A DNA stretch of 21,619 nt, from NCBI GenBank assembly GCA_963658575.1, contig CAVKQB010000035.1, positions 1 to 21,619 on the forward strand, given 5' to 3'. Below are positions 13,388 through 21,619 of the stretch, one piece after another (the first letter of the stretch is position 1; every line of letters begins with the position of its first letter). The translations under genes were made by a program, and so were the position numbers. Below the pieces are notes generated by a model, which was given only the letters and a program-made list of their open reading frames with translations, ran no database searches and was not told the DNA's origin. Origin of the DNA: W0P28-013 sp963658575. GTDB lineage: Bacteria > Bacteroidota > Bacteroidia > Bacteroidales > Paludibacteraceae.

Positions 13388-15000
13388 GCTGCCCCAAAAT
13401 ATACTTCAACCACCCACAGCAAGAGGTAATGTTCACAGGCGCAAACACCACGGTAATAGTTGGCGGGCGGCGTTTGGGCAAGTCGTATGGCATAATGGCA
13501 CCGTGGCTGCTGCGCAACTTCCAACGTATGCCAGGGTGCAGCATTGGTTTGGTAACATCGACCTACAAGCGTGCGCTGATGAACACATTACCAGGCACAC
13601 TGCAAGCCCTCGAAAGTTGGGGGTTCAAGCGCAACCTGCATTGGTATTTGGGTGTGCGTCCTCCAAAATCGTCGGGGTTCGCCCGACCAAAGATAGAACC
13701 GTCGAGTTGGGAGCATGTGCTGTCGTTCTACAACGGCTCTATCGCTTACCTGATTTCGCAAGATATTCCAGGCACATCGAACTCGATGACACTTGATGGT
13801 GTGGGCGTAGATGAGGCCAAGTTTATCGACTACGATAAACTAAAAGACGAAACATTGCCGGCCAACGGTGGCATCAAAACTTATTTCGGACATTGCGCTT
13901 TCCACCACTCTGTACTGATTATTAGCGATATGCCATGCACAAAAAAAGGGTCGTGGTTTTTACAGTACGAGAAAAAGATGGATTCCGAACTGATAGCCAC
14001 CATTCAGGGAACTATCTACGAAATATGGCGCACCAAACAGCGCATTGCCAACGACCGAAACGCCCCCGCTTATCTGCGCAACTACCTGCGCACGCTCTAC
14101 ACCAACTTGGCGCGCATGCGGCGTGTGGCCACGATCTACCGCGAGTATTCGAGCATTCTGAATATGGAGATATTGGGAGAATCGTATATCAACCAAATGA
14201 AGCGAGACCTACCACCGCTCACCTTTCAGACATCGATACTGTGCAAAAAGATTGGTCGTCTGCGCGATGGTTTCTACAGTAATATGCGTGAAGGACACAA
14301 ATATAACGCCGCCAACAACGACTATCTGCAAAGTCTCGAATACAAGTTTGACAAAGTGCAGACCGAAAGTAGTCTACAAGATGCCGACATCGACCCCGAT
14401 GCACCCATCTGCATAGGCATGGACTACAACGCCAACATCAACTGGATAGTGGCAGGGCAGGTGAAAGGCAACAGGCTCTTTGTGTTGCGTTCGTTTTATA
14501 CCAAGTATGAACGCAAGATACCCGAACTGGTCGCTGATTTTTGCGACTATTACCGGCACCATCGGCGCAAAGAAGTAATCTATTACTACGACACCACGGC
14601 ACTCGGCAGCAACTATGCCGTGAACCGTGAGGACTTTCAGTATGTGGTGCGGTCGTCGTTTCTGCGTGCAGGTTGGCGGTGTTCCAATGTGTATATAGGC
14701 AACCCCATGCGCCACATCGAAAAGTATTTGCTCATCAATCGTATGTTCGCAGGACAGGCACGGCTCACGCCCTACATCAACGAACAGAACAACGAAGACC
14801 TGCTTATATCAATCAGCACTGCTGGCGTGCGCGACGGCAAGAAAGATAAGACAGGCGAGAAGTTGGCCGAAAGCGACGACGACCTGTTGCAACACCGTAC
14901 CGATGGCAGCGATGCCTTCGACACCTTGTGTATTGGTTGCGAAAAGTTTCCACAGCACACCCATACACCCACCGTAACCTCGGCCTTTGTCGATTTGTAG
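13384..15000 (+). CDS. terL: terminase large subunit
   Basis: The 538-residue protein has the two domains of a packaging motor. ATPase: Walker A-like GGRRLGKS at 27-34, Walker B LDGVGVDEAK at 137-146 with Asp143-Glu144, and a coupling region near SDMP (181-184). Nuclease: an RNase H-like fold with Asp347 in GMDYNAN, Asp403 in YYYDTTALG and a late acidic pair in DGSDAFD (about 508-513). It cuts concatemeric DNA and drives it through the portal into the prohead. The ATG at 13384 overlaps the TerS stop; the frame is open further upstream but only inside terS. A 301-base gap follows. Confidence 0.93.
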   Translation: MSCPKIYFNHPQQEVMFTGANTTVIVGGRRLGKSYGIMAPWLLRNFQRMPGCSIGLVTSTYKRALMNTLPGTLQALESWGFKRNLHWYLGVRPPKSSGFARPKIEPSSWEHVLSFYNGSIAYLISQDIPGTSNSMTLDGVGVDEAKFIDYDKLKDETLPANGGIKTYFGHCAFHHSVLIISDMPCTKKGSWFLQYEKKMDSELIATIQGTIYEIWRTKQRIANDRNAPAYLRNYLRTLYTNLARMRRVATIYREYSSILNMEILGESYINQMKRDLPPLTFQTSILCKKIGRLRDGFYSNMREGHKYNAANNDYLQSLEYKFDKVQTESSLQDADIDPDAPICIGMDYNANINWIVAGQVKGNRLFVLRSFYTKYERKIPELVADFCDYYRHHRRKEVIYYYDTTALGSNYAVNREDFQYVVRSSFLRAGWRCSNVYIGNPMRHIEKYLLINRMFAGQARLTPYINEQNNEDLLISISTAGVRDGKKDKTGEKLAESDDDLLQHRTDGSDAFDTLCIGCEKFPQHTHTPTVTSAFVDL

Positions 15001-15301
15001 CACCCTTACACCCACGCACAGGGAAACAATGCCCTGCATATACCGCTTTTTTATGGCGTACTTTCGGGTGGTTGCATTCAGCGCGCTGGGGGCTGACTTT
15101 CGGTAAAATACGGTCAATAAAAAAAACATAACACGTAACCATTTGATTATCAGACAAGAAATAAAATAAACAGCGGAAAAACTAATTTTTTTGAAACGAA
15201 ACCGACACTTTTTGTTAGTCGTGCGGCTGGTTTTCAACAATTTATAAACAGCGGCCTGGCGTGTCTTTTTTTGCCTGCCGCGAAAGCATCATCTTTGCAG
15301 T
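15001..15301 (+). other. non-coding gap after terL
   Basis: No convincing gene is visible. The stretch starts with GC-mixed sequence (15001-15110) containing a weak CAGGG/CCCTG hairpin, and then becomes AT-rich. It has an 11-base direct repeat ATAAACAGCGG at 15166-15176 and 15244-15254, and the promoter of the next gene at its end. Reading frames on the minus strand here lack any recognisable domain. Confidence 0.55.
15270..15297 (+). promoter_or_regulatory. probable Bacteroidota promoter for the 15302 gene
   Basis: TTTG at 15270-15273 and CATCTTTG at 15290-15297 (one mismatch to TAnnTTTG) are spaced by 16 bases. The ATG at 15302 is only 4 bases after the -7 box, implying a message with almost no leader. 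Confidence 0.55.
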
Positions 15302-16402
15302 ATGACATTCAAAGAGAAAATACCAAGTGAGGTTTGGTTGTCGAACATTCCCGATGTGCGTATCAGCACCGAGGTGGCTGTCGTTGCCACATTCACCGAC
15401 AACAGCACGGGGGCAACCATCTATAACGAGCGGCTGTACCCCAACGCCAGCGGCGAAATAGTGATTTGTGGTGTGCGCGAAATAGTGCTCACAACTATGC
15501 GCCAAGCCCTGATAGATAGGAAGTTTCACCGTACTTTCACACTCACGGTGCGCCAACCGCACACCATCCTGTCGAGGCGTTCAATTACTCACACATCCAT
15601 CAGCCTATCGTTTACCTGCTTTTATGCCGAGTGTGCGGTCGATGGCAGTCCGCTTAGTGTGGTGCGTGGCAGTTGGCTCACCCGCTGCACTAAGCGCGAA
15701 ATTGCTCCAAATGCCGTAGAGCAACTTACCTATCTTAAATACAACGACACCAGCCGATACTCGGTTTATGTTGAATATAAACTCGATGGTGCACCAGCGA
15801 TACAGCGTGCGCCTCTTATTAAATCAATGTGGAGAAATGCGTCGACACTGTTGATTTGTATCGACGCATCGCCGGCATACATTAGCAAAAAGTTCGGCCT
15901 TACCAGCCGCCTGCTGTGGTACAAGGTAGTGCTTTCGACCAATTCGGGCAACATTGCAGCAGCCAGTTTCACAGTCGATTACAACACGCCGCAGCGCACA
16001 GCCGTGTTTCAGTACCGTAACCCTTTCGGTCAACCCGAATACCTGACGGTGTATGGCAACGACAAAGAAGCCCGCAAATTCGAAAAATCGATTGCTACTG
16101 TCGATGGCAAAGAAACCATATACAAGACCAAATTCACCGACAACCATGTGGTAACCACCGCCATAATGCGCCCTACACAGCGCGAAGTGATGGAGGATTT
16201 TTTTGCCAGCGAGGAGGTTTGGCTTATCGAAGACGGTGAACTGGTGGCGCAGGTAATCATCGACGAGATAACCCACGAGACCAGCGACAGTTACGATGCG
16301 CTCGACTCGTACAAGTTTACTTGGCGGCGTGCCGACGACAAGCAGCGTGGTAGCGTGTCGGTGCGTATATTCGACGACACCTTTGCAGGCCAATTTGAGT
16401 AG
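15302..16402 (+). CDS. large unknown beta-rich structural protein
   Basis: The 366-residue protein is rich in beta-type patterns throughout (VAVVATFTDN, EIVLTTMRQALIDRKF, HRTFTLTVRQPH, SRYSVYVEYKLDG, AVFQYRNPFGQPEYLTVYGN near 240-260, and a Trp/Arg-containing end YKFTWRRADDKQRGSVSVRI). There is no signal peptide or membrane span. Proteins of this type sit with neck and tail genes of Bacteroidales phages, and the block YRNPFGQPEYLTVYG is typical of such proteins, but I cannot name a function. It starts its own transcript (promoter at 15270) and is followed by a short gene after a 4-base gap and then the portal. A tail or baseplate-side structural role is the best guess. Confidence 0.68.
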   Translation: MTFKEKIPSEVWLSNIPDVRISTEVAVVATFTDNSTGATIYNERLYPNASGEIVICGVREIVLTTMRQALIDRKFHRTFTLTVRQPHTILSRRSITHTSISLSFTCFYAECAVDGSPLSVVRGSWLTRCTKREIAPNAVEQLTYLKYNDTSRYSVYVEYKLDGAPAIQRAPLIKSMWRNASTLLICIDASPAYISKKFGLTSRLLWYKVVLSTNSGNIAAASFTVDYNTPQRTAVFQYRNPFGQPEYLTVYGNDKEARKFEKSIATVDGKETIYKTKFTDNHVVTTAIMRPTQREVMEDFFASEEVWLIEDGELVAQVIIDEITHETSDSYDALDSYKFTWRRADDKQRGSVSVRIFDDTFAGQFE

Positions 16403-16406
16403 AACC

Positions 16407-16640
16407 ATGAAAGCAATACATCTGAATACGGCACGCAAGATATTGGAAGCGGGGCAGCCCTGCGACCTGAAACTGTGGCGCATGACCGACGGTAGCATTC
16501 TGCTCTACCGCAACTGCATCGGCATCAGCCGTTATGTGCGCGGCGCAAGCCACAAAGTAAAAATGCTTGACAGCGGCGAAATACGCCGTGTATTCGACTA
16601 CATGATTTTTGAAATAAACGATATGGAGGTTTATCTATGA
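16407..16640 (+). CDS. small phage protein upstream of portal
   Basis: The frame is open upstream inside the previous gene, but ATG 16407, 4 bases after that stop, gives a compact 77-residue protein. It contains KAIHLNTARKILEAGQPCDLK, GSILLYRNCIGIS and a terminal IFEINDMEVYL. The pattern is familiar from short proteins next to structural genes in Bacteroidales phages and prophages, with no known function. Its TGA overlaps the portal ATG by one base, so the two are translationally coupled. Confidence 0.7.
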   Translation: MKAIHLNTARKILEAGQPCDLKLWRMTDGSILLYRNCIGISRYVRGASHKVKMLDSGEIRRVFDYMIFEINDMEVYL

Positions 16641-17956
16641 ATACGGAAATTTATGCGCTGGCCAACGGCACGGACGACCGCATGGCACTCGAAGAGGTGG
16701 AAGATGTGTCGTTTGTCGAAGACAACGATGTGCAATTTGGCATCGTAAACAAACGCCAATTTGTCTATTGGGGCAGCGATAACCTGATGCCCTACGGCTT
16801 GATGCGCTTGGTGGCGCACGACGAAGTGATGAGCCAAGCCAAGCACTTCAATATCCTCACCTGCTTCGGCAGCGGCATTGTCTACCGCGACCCTGCCACC
16901 GCCCAGCAAACCACCGACCCCGAAGTGCTGCAATTTATGCACGACAACGCCTTGCAGACCTATTTCCTCGAACAATGTACCGACATGAAATTCTTTGCAT
17001 TTGCCGTGAGCATTGTGATATTGAACCGCGAGGGCACTAAGATAGTAGAAGTGCGCCACAAAGACGCTTGCAACATACGATTCGAGAAAGCCAACGAACA
17101 GGGCAAAATCGAGCATCTATTCTACGGCAACTTCGATAAAAGTGGCACATACACCAGCATTCAGACCATTGAGCTGCTCGACGAACGCAACCCACTGGGA
17201 GACCTGCGTGTGCGCCTTGGTTTGCAGCCCGACCGCAATGGTACGTTGCACCGACCGACTGCCGTACGCAAATTTGCCGTGCTATCGAAATTTCCAATGC
17301 CTGGCAACCCTTACTATCCGCAACCGTACTACACAAGCATTTTTCGTAGCGACTGGTACACGATAAAGCAGCTCATTGCCAAATCGAAAAAGGCAAAAAT
17401 CAAAAACCTCACGGGAATACGTTATCAGGTGGAAGTGAACCGCGACTATTGGGACCACATTTGCGACGACGAGCAGATATTCGACCCAGCCGAACGCATC
17501 AAACGCATAGCGCAGGAAAAAGAGAATATCCGCCGATTTGTATCTGGCATCGAAAACAACGGCAAAATGTGGTTTTCGAAAATGTATATAGACCCAAACG
17601 GCAAAGAGGTGAGTGAAGTGCGTGTGAACCAAATCGACACCAGCAAGGCGGGCGGCGACTGGAGCGAAGACATTCAGGAAGCTGCCAACATGATATGCTT
17701 TGCCGAGGGCATTCACCCCAATTTGGTGGGCGCAGTGCCTGGCAAAACGCAGAGTAACAACAGTGGTAGCGACAAACGCGAACTTTTTACGCTGAAACAA
17801 GCCGTAGAAATTGCCTACCACCATGTGTTGATGACTCCGCACAACCTAATAATCGCCTTCAACGGCTGGCAGGTGCACCCCGATGTGCCGATGATAACAC
17901 TTACTACACTCGACCAACACACTGACGCAAAAAAGCAAATCACGATGGAGGATTGA
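16637..17956 (+). CDS. portal protein
   Basis: This 439-residue protein matches the portal type of Bacteroidales phages: WGSDNLMPYGL at 45-55, an alpha/beta middle (FGSGIVYRD, FFAFAVSIVILNREG), KYSIFRSDW-like stem-side residues near 236-240, and the closing block GIHPNLVGAVPGKTQ with SGSDKRE near 358-385. Portals form a 12-fold ring at one capsid vertex, through which TerL pumps DNA. The ATG overlaps the previous stop. A short repeat remnant and the DUF6712 gene follow. Assignment rests on motif resemblance and position. Confidence 0.84.
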   Translation: MNTEIYALANGTDDRMALEEVEDVSFVEDNDVQFGIVNKRQFVYWGSDNLMPYGLMRLVAHDEVMSQAKHFNILTCFGSGIVYRDPATAQQTTDPEVLQFMHDNALQTYFLEQCTDMKFFAFAVSIVILNREGTKIVEVRHKDACNIRFEKANEQGKIEHLFYGNFDKSGTYTSIQTIELLDERNPLGDLRVRLGLQPDRNGTLHRPTAVRKFAVLSKFPMPGNPYYPQPYYTSIFRSDWYTIKQLIAKSKKAKIKNLTGIRYQVEVNRDYWDHICDDEQIFDPAERIKRIAQEKENIRRFVSGIENNGKMWFSKMYIDPNGKEVSEVRVNQIDTSKAGGDWSEDIQEAANMICFAEGIHPNLVGAVPGKTQSNNSGSDKRELFTLKQAVEIAYHHVLMTPHNLIIAFNGWQVHPDVPMITLTTLDQHTDAKKQITMED

Positions 17957-18003
17957 CAATGAAAGTAGCAAGTAACAAGACAAAAACAATTTGAAATCTG
18001 AAA
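17951..18003. repeat. fragment of the dispersed repeat, copy C
   Basis: ATTGACAATGAAAGTAGCAAG, followed by AACAAGACAA and TTTGAAATCTGAAA, shares pieces with copies A and B in a shorter form. It starts inside the portal stop codon and fills most of the gap before the ATG at 18006. Confidence 0.6.
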
Positions 18004-18005
18004 GT

Positions 18006-18809
18006 ATGGAACTTACGCCACAAGAATTTACCGCCCATGTGCCAGCCGCCATCGAACCGACGGGGCAGGTGTGGAAAAAACTGCAACCGTACATTGCCGC
18101 TGCCACCCGCTTTGTCGAGCGGCAGATAGTTGGCCCCTACTTTGCCGTCATCGAAAGCGGTAGCCACATCGACCAACTGACACGCCGAGTCATCTGCTTA
18201 CAAGCATTTGCCGACGCTGTGCCAAGCCTCGATTTGGTACTGACTGCCAACGGATTCGGCATTACAAACGGACAAAACATCGCTCCTGCGTCGAAAGAGC
18301 GTGTCGAACGCCTGCTCGCCAGCGTGCGCACCGACTACGACATCACCATGAACGAACTTATCGTAGCACTCTACGAGGTGGACGAATGGACACAGACCAT
18401 GGCCGACCGCCTGATACGCTTTGTACTGTGGGATGTGTCCGACTTTTGTGCAGCCACAGGGCGACTCAATGCCACACGCTCTGACATGCTTGCAGCCTAC
18501 CCAATCATGCAAGCAACCGATGCACTCATTGCACACACCATCAGTAGCGACTATTTGGCCGAACTGCTGCAAAAAGTGCGTCGGCGCACACTCACGCAGG
18601 CCGACCTGCGCATCGTACCGCTGTTGCACGAATGGTATGGTTTGGCCGTGTGTTGCCAACCACTGAAAGCGATAGCTGAAACAACACTGCGCACCATCGA
18701 CGAACATTTAGCCGACTATCCAACCTACACCGCCAGCACCGAATATGCTGCACGCAAAACACCACGCTATGAAAATCAACAACAGCACGCAACATTTTTT
18801 TGGGGCTGA
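18006..18809 (+). CDS. DUF6712-like protein, probable connector
   Basis: The 267-residue protein carries the pattern I associate with DUF6712: LDLVLTANGFGI at 75-86 and NIAPASKERVERL at 91-103. The frame is open from a TTG at 17991, but ATG 18006 is preferred. The N-terminal part is helical (QVWKKLQPYIAAATRFVERQ), and the rest is helical with a Trp-rich region. The family occurs in Bacteroidales phages and prophages beside portal and connector genes, so a head-tail connector or related virion part is likely; no function is proven to my knowledge. Its 3' end overlaps the next gene by 41 bases. Confidence 0.76.
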   Translation: MELTPQEFTAHVPAAIEPTGQVWKKLQPYIAAATRFVERQIVGPYFAVIESGSHIDQLTRRVICLQAFADAVPSLDLVLTANGFGITNGQNIAPASKERVERLLASVRTDYDITMNELIVALYEVDEWTQTMADRLIRFVLWDVSDFCAATGRLNATRSDMLAAYPIMQATDALIAHTISSDYLAELLQKVRRRTLTQADLRIVPLLHEWYGLAVCCQPLKAIAETTLRTIDEHLADYPTYTASTEYAARKTPRYENQQQHATFFWG

Positions 18810-19572
18810 ATGTATCAACCTGTGGCTGCCCAAGTCGTGGGCGCAACTGACCGACAGCGACCGCCTGTGGCTGTTCGACCTTATGCGCAACGCCAACCAC
18901 ACACCCATCGAACTGAAAACGCTTGCTTTTGTCCATTTCACAGGTATACGCCTGATAGAACAGGCACCGCAGGGCTGGCTTTACACCACACGCACAGGAC
19001 TGTTGCGCCGCAGCCGTGGTTGGTTACATGCGTGGCAAGTGCGCTATTATATAGGGTTGCTCGATTACATTGCAGAGGAACCGCATCAAGCAGTTCAGGT
19101 GGCGCAAATAGGCCGTTACCATGCCGTGAACGCCGAGCTACACGATGTGCCTTTCGAGACCTATCTGATGTGCGAAAACCTATACCAAGGTTACATTGCC
19201 ACCAAACGTCCTGAATGTCTGCAACGCATGGCGCGACTGCTCTACGCCGACCGCAGCGGTCGACCGCCCAAGATGCACCGCTGGAACAAAGCCGAGCTCT
19301 TCTCCGTGTTCTTTTGGTGGTACTCACTCAAATGTGTCTATGCGGTGCGTTTTCCTCACTTTTTCCGTCGAGTTGAGTCTGCGGACGGCGCGGTGGGGAA
19401 AACGCCCGACATGACCACTATAATGAACGCCGAAATCCGCGCCCTCACGGCTGGCGACGTAACCAAAGAGCGTCAGGTGTTTGCGCTCGATGCTTATCGT
19501 GCGCTGACCGAACTGAACGAAAAAGCGCGTGAAGCCCGCGAACTAAATGAACGCATAAACAGCCGCAAATAG
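18769..19572 (+). CDS. conserved Bacteroidales-phage protein of unknown role
   Basis: This 267-residue protein is taken from ATG 18769 (MKINNSTQHFFGAECINLWLP); ATG 18745 is an alternative eight residues longer. Early residues WAQLTDSDRLWLFDLM and LAFVHFTGIRL, and a strongly conserved-looking C-terminus (IMNAEIRALTAGDVTKERQV, then ALDAYRALTELNEKAREARE), resemble a protein I have seen in the connector region of such phages. The C-terminal part is helical and coiled-coil-like. No signal peptide. Overlap with the DUF6712 gene suggests coupled expression and a shared assembly step, perhaps a tail-assembly chaperone or neck protein; unproven. Confidence 0.7.
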   Translation: MKINNSTQHFFGAECINLWLPKSWAQLTDSDRLWLFDLMRNANHTPIELKTLAFVHFTGIRLIEQAPQGWLYTTRTGLLRRSRGWLHAWQVRYYIGLLDYIAEEPHQAVQVAQIGRYHAVNAELHDVPFETYLMCENLYQGYIATKRPECLQRMARLLYADRSGRPPKMHRWNKAELFSVFFWWYSLKCVYAVRFPHFFRRVESADGAVGKTPDMTTIMNAEIRALTAGDVTKERQVFALDAYRALTELNEKAREARELNERINSRK

Positions 19573-19594
19573 CACGACACAAGAATAAAACACA

Positions 19595-20080
19595 ATGAAT
19601 TTCTACAACTATTTCTCCGAAATCTGCGCAAAATCACGCTTGGCACAAAAGGGCGGTTTTGTGTTTGCCAAGGTGAGCGGCATCAGCGGGCTCGAAGATT
19701 GCGTGGCGCAAAGCCAAATGGCTAACGCCTTTTTTGCCGTCGATGACGTAACCGATGGTGCAGTGATTCAGAAAAACGGCCACTTTTTCACACGCCGCAT
19801 TCTCACCGTGATACTGCTCAAACGCTTCGACCTGCAAGATCAACAGTCGTACAACCAAGCGATGGACATCTGCCGCGAGCTGCGCCGACAGATTTTCAGC
19901 CGCCTGCTGCGCGACCGCACACGCCCAGAATATCGCGAACTAACCTACATCGACCTAGCGCAATCGCTGTTCCGCGAGTTGGAACGTGCCACGCTGGCCG
20001 CATGCACCGGCACCTATATCATGTTCAATGTCGATATTCCGACCAATTACACCTACAACGCCAATGAATGGACAGAATGA
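19595..20080 (+). CDS. probable head-tail connector or neck protein
   Basis: The 161-residue protein sits between the 18769 gene and a tail-completion protein and overlaps the latter by 17 bases. It has a mixed alpha/beta layout: FYNYFSEICAKSRLAQKGG, NAFFAVDDVTDG, FFTRRILTVILLKRF near 63-78, a helical SYNQAMDICRELRRQIFSRL, and a final strand TGTYIMFNVDIPTNYTYN. The length and layout are like minor neck or tail-terminator proteins, but no diagnostic motif is present. Assigned by position and size only. Confidence 0.6.
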   Translation: MNFYNYFSEICAKSRLAQKGGFVFAKVSGISGLEDCVAQSQMANAFFAVDDVTDGAVIQKNGHFFTRRILTVILLKRFDLQDQQSYNQAMDICRELRRQIFSRLLRDRTRPEYRELTYIDLAQSLFRELERATLAACTGTYIMFNVDIPTNYTYNANEWTE

Positions 20081-20471
20081 CACCGCCGAACGCTTTGTTG
20101 ATGGTTGGGCAGAAATGATGGTGCAGATTTGGCAAGAAAAAATTGCCATGCTCGACATCAACGACACGGGCGCACTCTTGCGTTCGGTGCAAGCACTGCC
20201 TGTAGCACGCCAGCAGGGCATGGTGGTCATTCAACACCGATTTTTAACATACGGTCTATATGTTGATGCAGGAGTAGGGCGCGAAATGGGTGGACACCGC
20301 AACGAACGCGGCCAATTGGTAGGCGCAGACGGACAAAAAATAAAAATTCGCCGCCGTGCCAAACCGTGGTTCTCGCCCAAACGTTTCGCATCGCTTGCCA
20401 AACTGCGCGGCACAGTGGCCGAAATCTACGGACGCGCCGCCGCCGATGCCATAGTGAGCGTGCTGCGTTGA
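20064..20471 (+). CDS. HK97 gp10-like tail completion protein
   Basis: The ATG at 20064 gives 135 residues and a 17-base overlap with the previous gene; longer in-frame extensions read through that gene. The motifs are those of the HK97 gp10 / head-tail joining family: DTGALLRSV at 34-42, YGLYVDAGVGRE at 63-74 and RRRAKPWFSPK at 97-107. A helical C-terminus (AKLRGTVAEIYGRAAADAIV) follows. Such proteins join or complete the tail at the neck. It ends the connector cluster; a new promoter follows. Confidence 0.8.
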   Translation: MNGQNDTAERFVDGWAEMMVQIWQEKIAMLDINDTGALLRSVQALPVARQQGMVVIQHRFLTYGLYVDAGVGREMGGHRNERGQLVGADGQKIKIRRRAKPWFSPKRFASLAKLRGTVAEIYGRAAADAIVSVLR

Positions 20472-20480
20472 TGTCTTTTT

Positions 20481-20507
20481 TTTGGCAATGCGCCACACCT
20501 ATTTTTG
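20481..20507 (+). promoter_or_regulatory. Bacteroidota promoter for the tail fibre
   Basis: TTTG at 20481-20484 and TATTTTTG at 20500-20507 (exact TAnnTTTG) are spaced by 15 bases, slightly short. The ATG at 20547 is 39 bases after the -7 box. It would start a separate transcript for the fibre gene. Confidence 0.62.
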
Positions 20508-20546
20508 TGCAAAAGTTTTATCATCAATATCTGAAAATAAACTATT

Positions 20547-21619
20547 ATGGACAGTAAAACAATCGCCGACCTGAAAAACCGCGCCCTCGTAGTGCGCGAC
20601 GAAACCAAACGCGCCGCCAATACAGCCGAGCGTGTAGGCTCGCTGCTCTACGACTTGGCCGACAAATTCGGAGCAGAACTACTGAAAGACAACCGCAACC
20701 TGCTGCAGTACGATACCTGCGAAAACTTTCCAACACCAGGTTCAGAAGACATCATATACTTGGACAACAGCATGGGCAATCTCTATCGTTGGGATGCCTA
20801 CGCCGACGAATATGTGCAAATAGGCGACAGCGACAAAAGTGTGAAACACTGTGTGAGTGTTTCTGCGGGCAACATCGGCGACAACGAAAACCTGCCTACA
20901 CCCTGTGCAGACCTCTTAGGGCAGTACTACATCGGATTGGAAGATACAATTTATCTGTATCAGTGCATTTCTACAACCAGCAAAACAAAAAAATATGCGT
21001 GGCAACTCGATACCATACACGATGTGCTGCTTGGCGATTGGCTCACCAACGATTGGAAATACTATGCCAACCAAGACCCCGCTGGTCCCGTTAGTTCCAC
21101 ACCCAGCGAAACCGTTACCTATATCGACGACACCACAGGCAATATCTATGGCTACGACAACAACATCGCCAAGTTCAGCCAACTAAACAACGACGGCACG
21201 CTCGCACTCGACACTACTATCTACGTCAATGCCATTGGCCAAAATATGTTCAATGTACTGTCAAACGAATTGAGTATATATAAGCAAGATGGTGTATACA
21301 CCGTGGTTTGTACCACTGGCACGCAAGCACACGCCCTCGAATCCAAGACTTATTCACTGATTGTAGAAAGTAGCTATAACGGCAGTATCATACGTCAATA
21401 CCTCACCTCCCGCGATGGTTACTACTATCGCAAATACATCAACAACCGTTGGAGCCTATGGGAAAACTGCCAATATGCCATGCTCCAAGAAACAAAAGCC
21501 GACTACTACGAACTGGCCAACACCGTGGCCAACAACCACGCCTACACCGCACGCAAGGTGCGCACCAACGTGCACTACTGCTCGAGCCGCATGAAGTTTG
21601 CTATGCCCAAGGTAGGCAC
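20547..21619 (+). CDS. tail fibre with pyocin-knob-like domain, partial
   Basis: The frame is open to the window end, giving 357 residues. Residues 1-45 (DLKNRALVVRDETKRAANTA, ERVGSLLYDLADK) are the N-terminus common to Bacteroidales phage tail-fibre and structural proteins. Three related blocks follow at 61-93 (DNSMGNLYRWD), 113-156 and 188-214 (DDTTGNIYGYD), which look like repeated small beta modules. Residues about 235-310 match the pyocin-knob pattern: GSIIRQYLTSRDGYYYRKYI and RWSLWENC, as in fibre shafts and receptor-binding proteins. From about 315 a helical stretch begins. It probably mediates host contact. The C-terminal receptor-binding tip is outside the window. Confidence 0.85.
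   Translation, partial: MDSKTIADLKNRALVVRDETKRAANTAERVGSLLYDLADKFGAELLKDNRNLLQYDTCENFPTPGSEDIIYLDNSMGNLYRWDAYADEYVQIGDSDKSVKHCVSVSAGNIGDNENLPTPCADLLGQYYIGLEDTIYLYQCISTTSKTKKYAWQLDTIHDVLLGDWLTNDWKYYANQDPAGPVSSTPSETVTYIDDTTGNIYGYDNNIAKFSQLNNDGTLALDTTIYVNAIGQNMFNVLSNELSIYKQDGVYTVVCTTGTQAHALESKTYSLIVESSYNGSIIRQYLTSRDGYYYRKYINNRWSLWENCQYAMLQETKADYYELANTVANNHAYTARKVRTNVHYCSSRMKFAMPKVG

Noticed and set aside
15019..15055. CAGGG/CCCTG hairpin followed later by a T run, as terL terminator
   Set aside because: Only 5 bp of stem, and the T run is about 13 bases beyond it.
14928..15131. A 67-codon reading frame over the end of terL and the gap
   Set aside because: Overlaps terL, has no family resemblance and runs through low-information sequence.

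Overview
The window reads as part of a tailed bacteriophage or prophage of a Bacteroidales host. Every supported gene is on the + strand, and the genes are tightly packed with many 1-4 base or longer overlaps. Bacteroidota signs are the promoter elements of the TTTG / TAnnTTTG type ahead of several genes, A-rich leaders with almost no Shine-Dalgarno sites, protein families I know from Bacteroidales phages (DUF6712, the portal and capsid types, the tail-fibre N-terminus), and AT-rich intergenic repeat debris of a kind common in these genomes. No integrase, repressor, lysis gene, tRNA, rRNA or CRISPR array was seen, so the sequence cannot separate a free phage from a prophage.

Layout. Bases 60-608 encode a lectin-like FSMP/DUF1566-type protein, probably the end of a module that begins outside the window. 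Bases 635-5249 are a replication block: a small DnaA-domain-IV-like DNA-binding protein, two small unknown proteins and a 1270-residue primase-helicase. Bases 5255-6740 hold a DUF4417 protein and an AT-rich two-gene accessory pair. Bases 6741-8240 are mostly non-coding apart from one low-complexity gene bracketed by two copies of a ~110-bp repeat. They include a hairpin terminator and an inverted array of eleven GACCAACC/GGTTGGTC octamers around an AT-rich core, which looks like a replication origin or a large operator.

From 8241 to the right edge is the virion block: a possible regulator (8241), a small unknown protein (8778), a Clp-like head protease with a C-terminal scaffold that may also be made separately (9306), major capsid protein (10385), a probable tail-tube or decoration protein (11358), an unknown protein enclosed by two strong terminators (12111), terminase small and large subunits (12785, 13384), a large unknown probable structural protein (15302), a small protein (16407), portal (16637), a DUF6712 probable connector (18006), two head-tail/neck candidates (18769, 19595), an HK97-gp10-like tail-completion protein (20064) and the first 357 residues of a tail fibre with a pyocin-knob-like domain (20547, cut by the window end).

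How it works together: the DnaA-like protein and primase-helicase probably replicate the genome, perhaps from the octamer array. TerS/TerL package DNA through the portal into a capsid built by the protease/scaffold and capsid genes, and the connector and fibre genes finish the particle. The order protease-capsid-(tube)-terminase-portal-connector is unlike the usual terminase-portal-protease-capsid order. All assignments come from reading motifs by eye; no database search was run.
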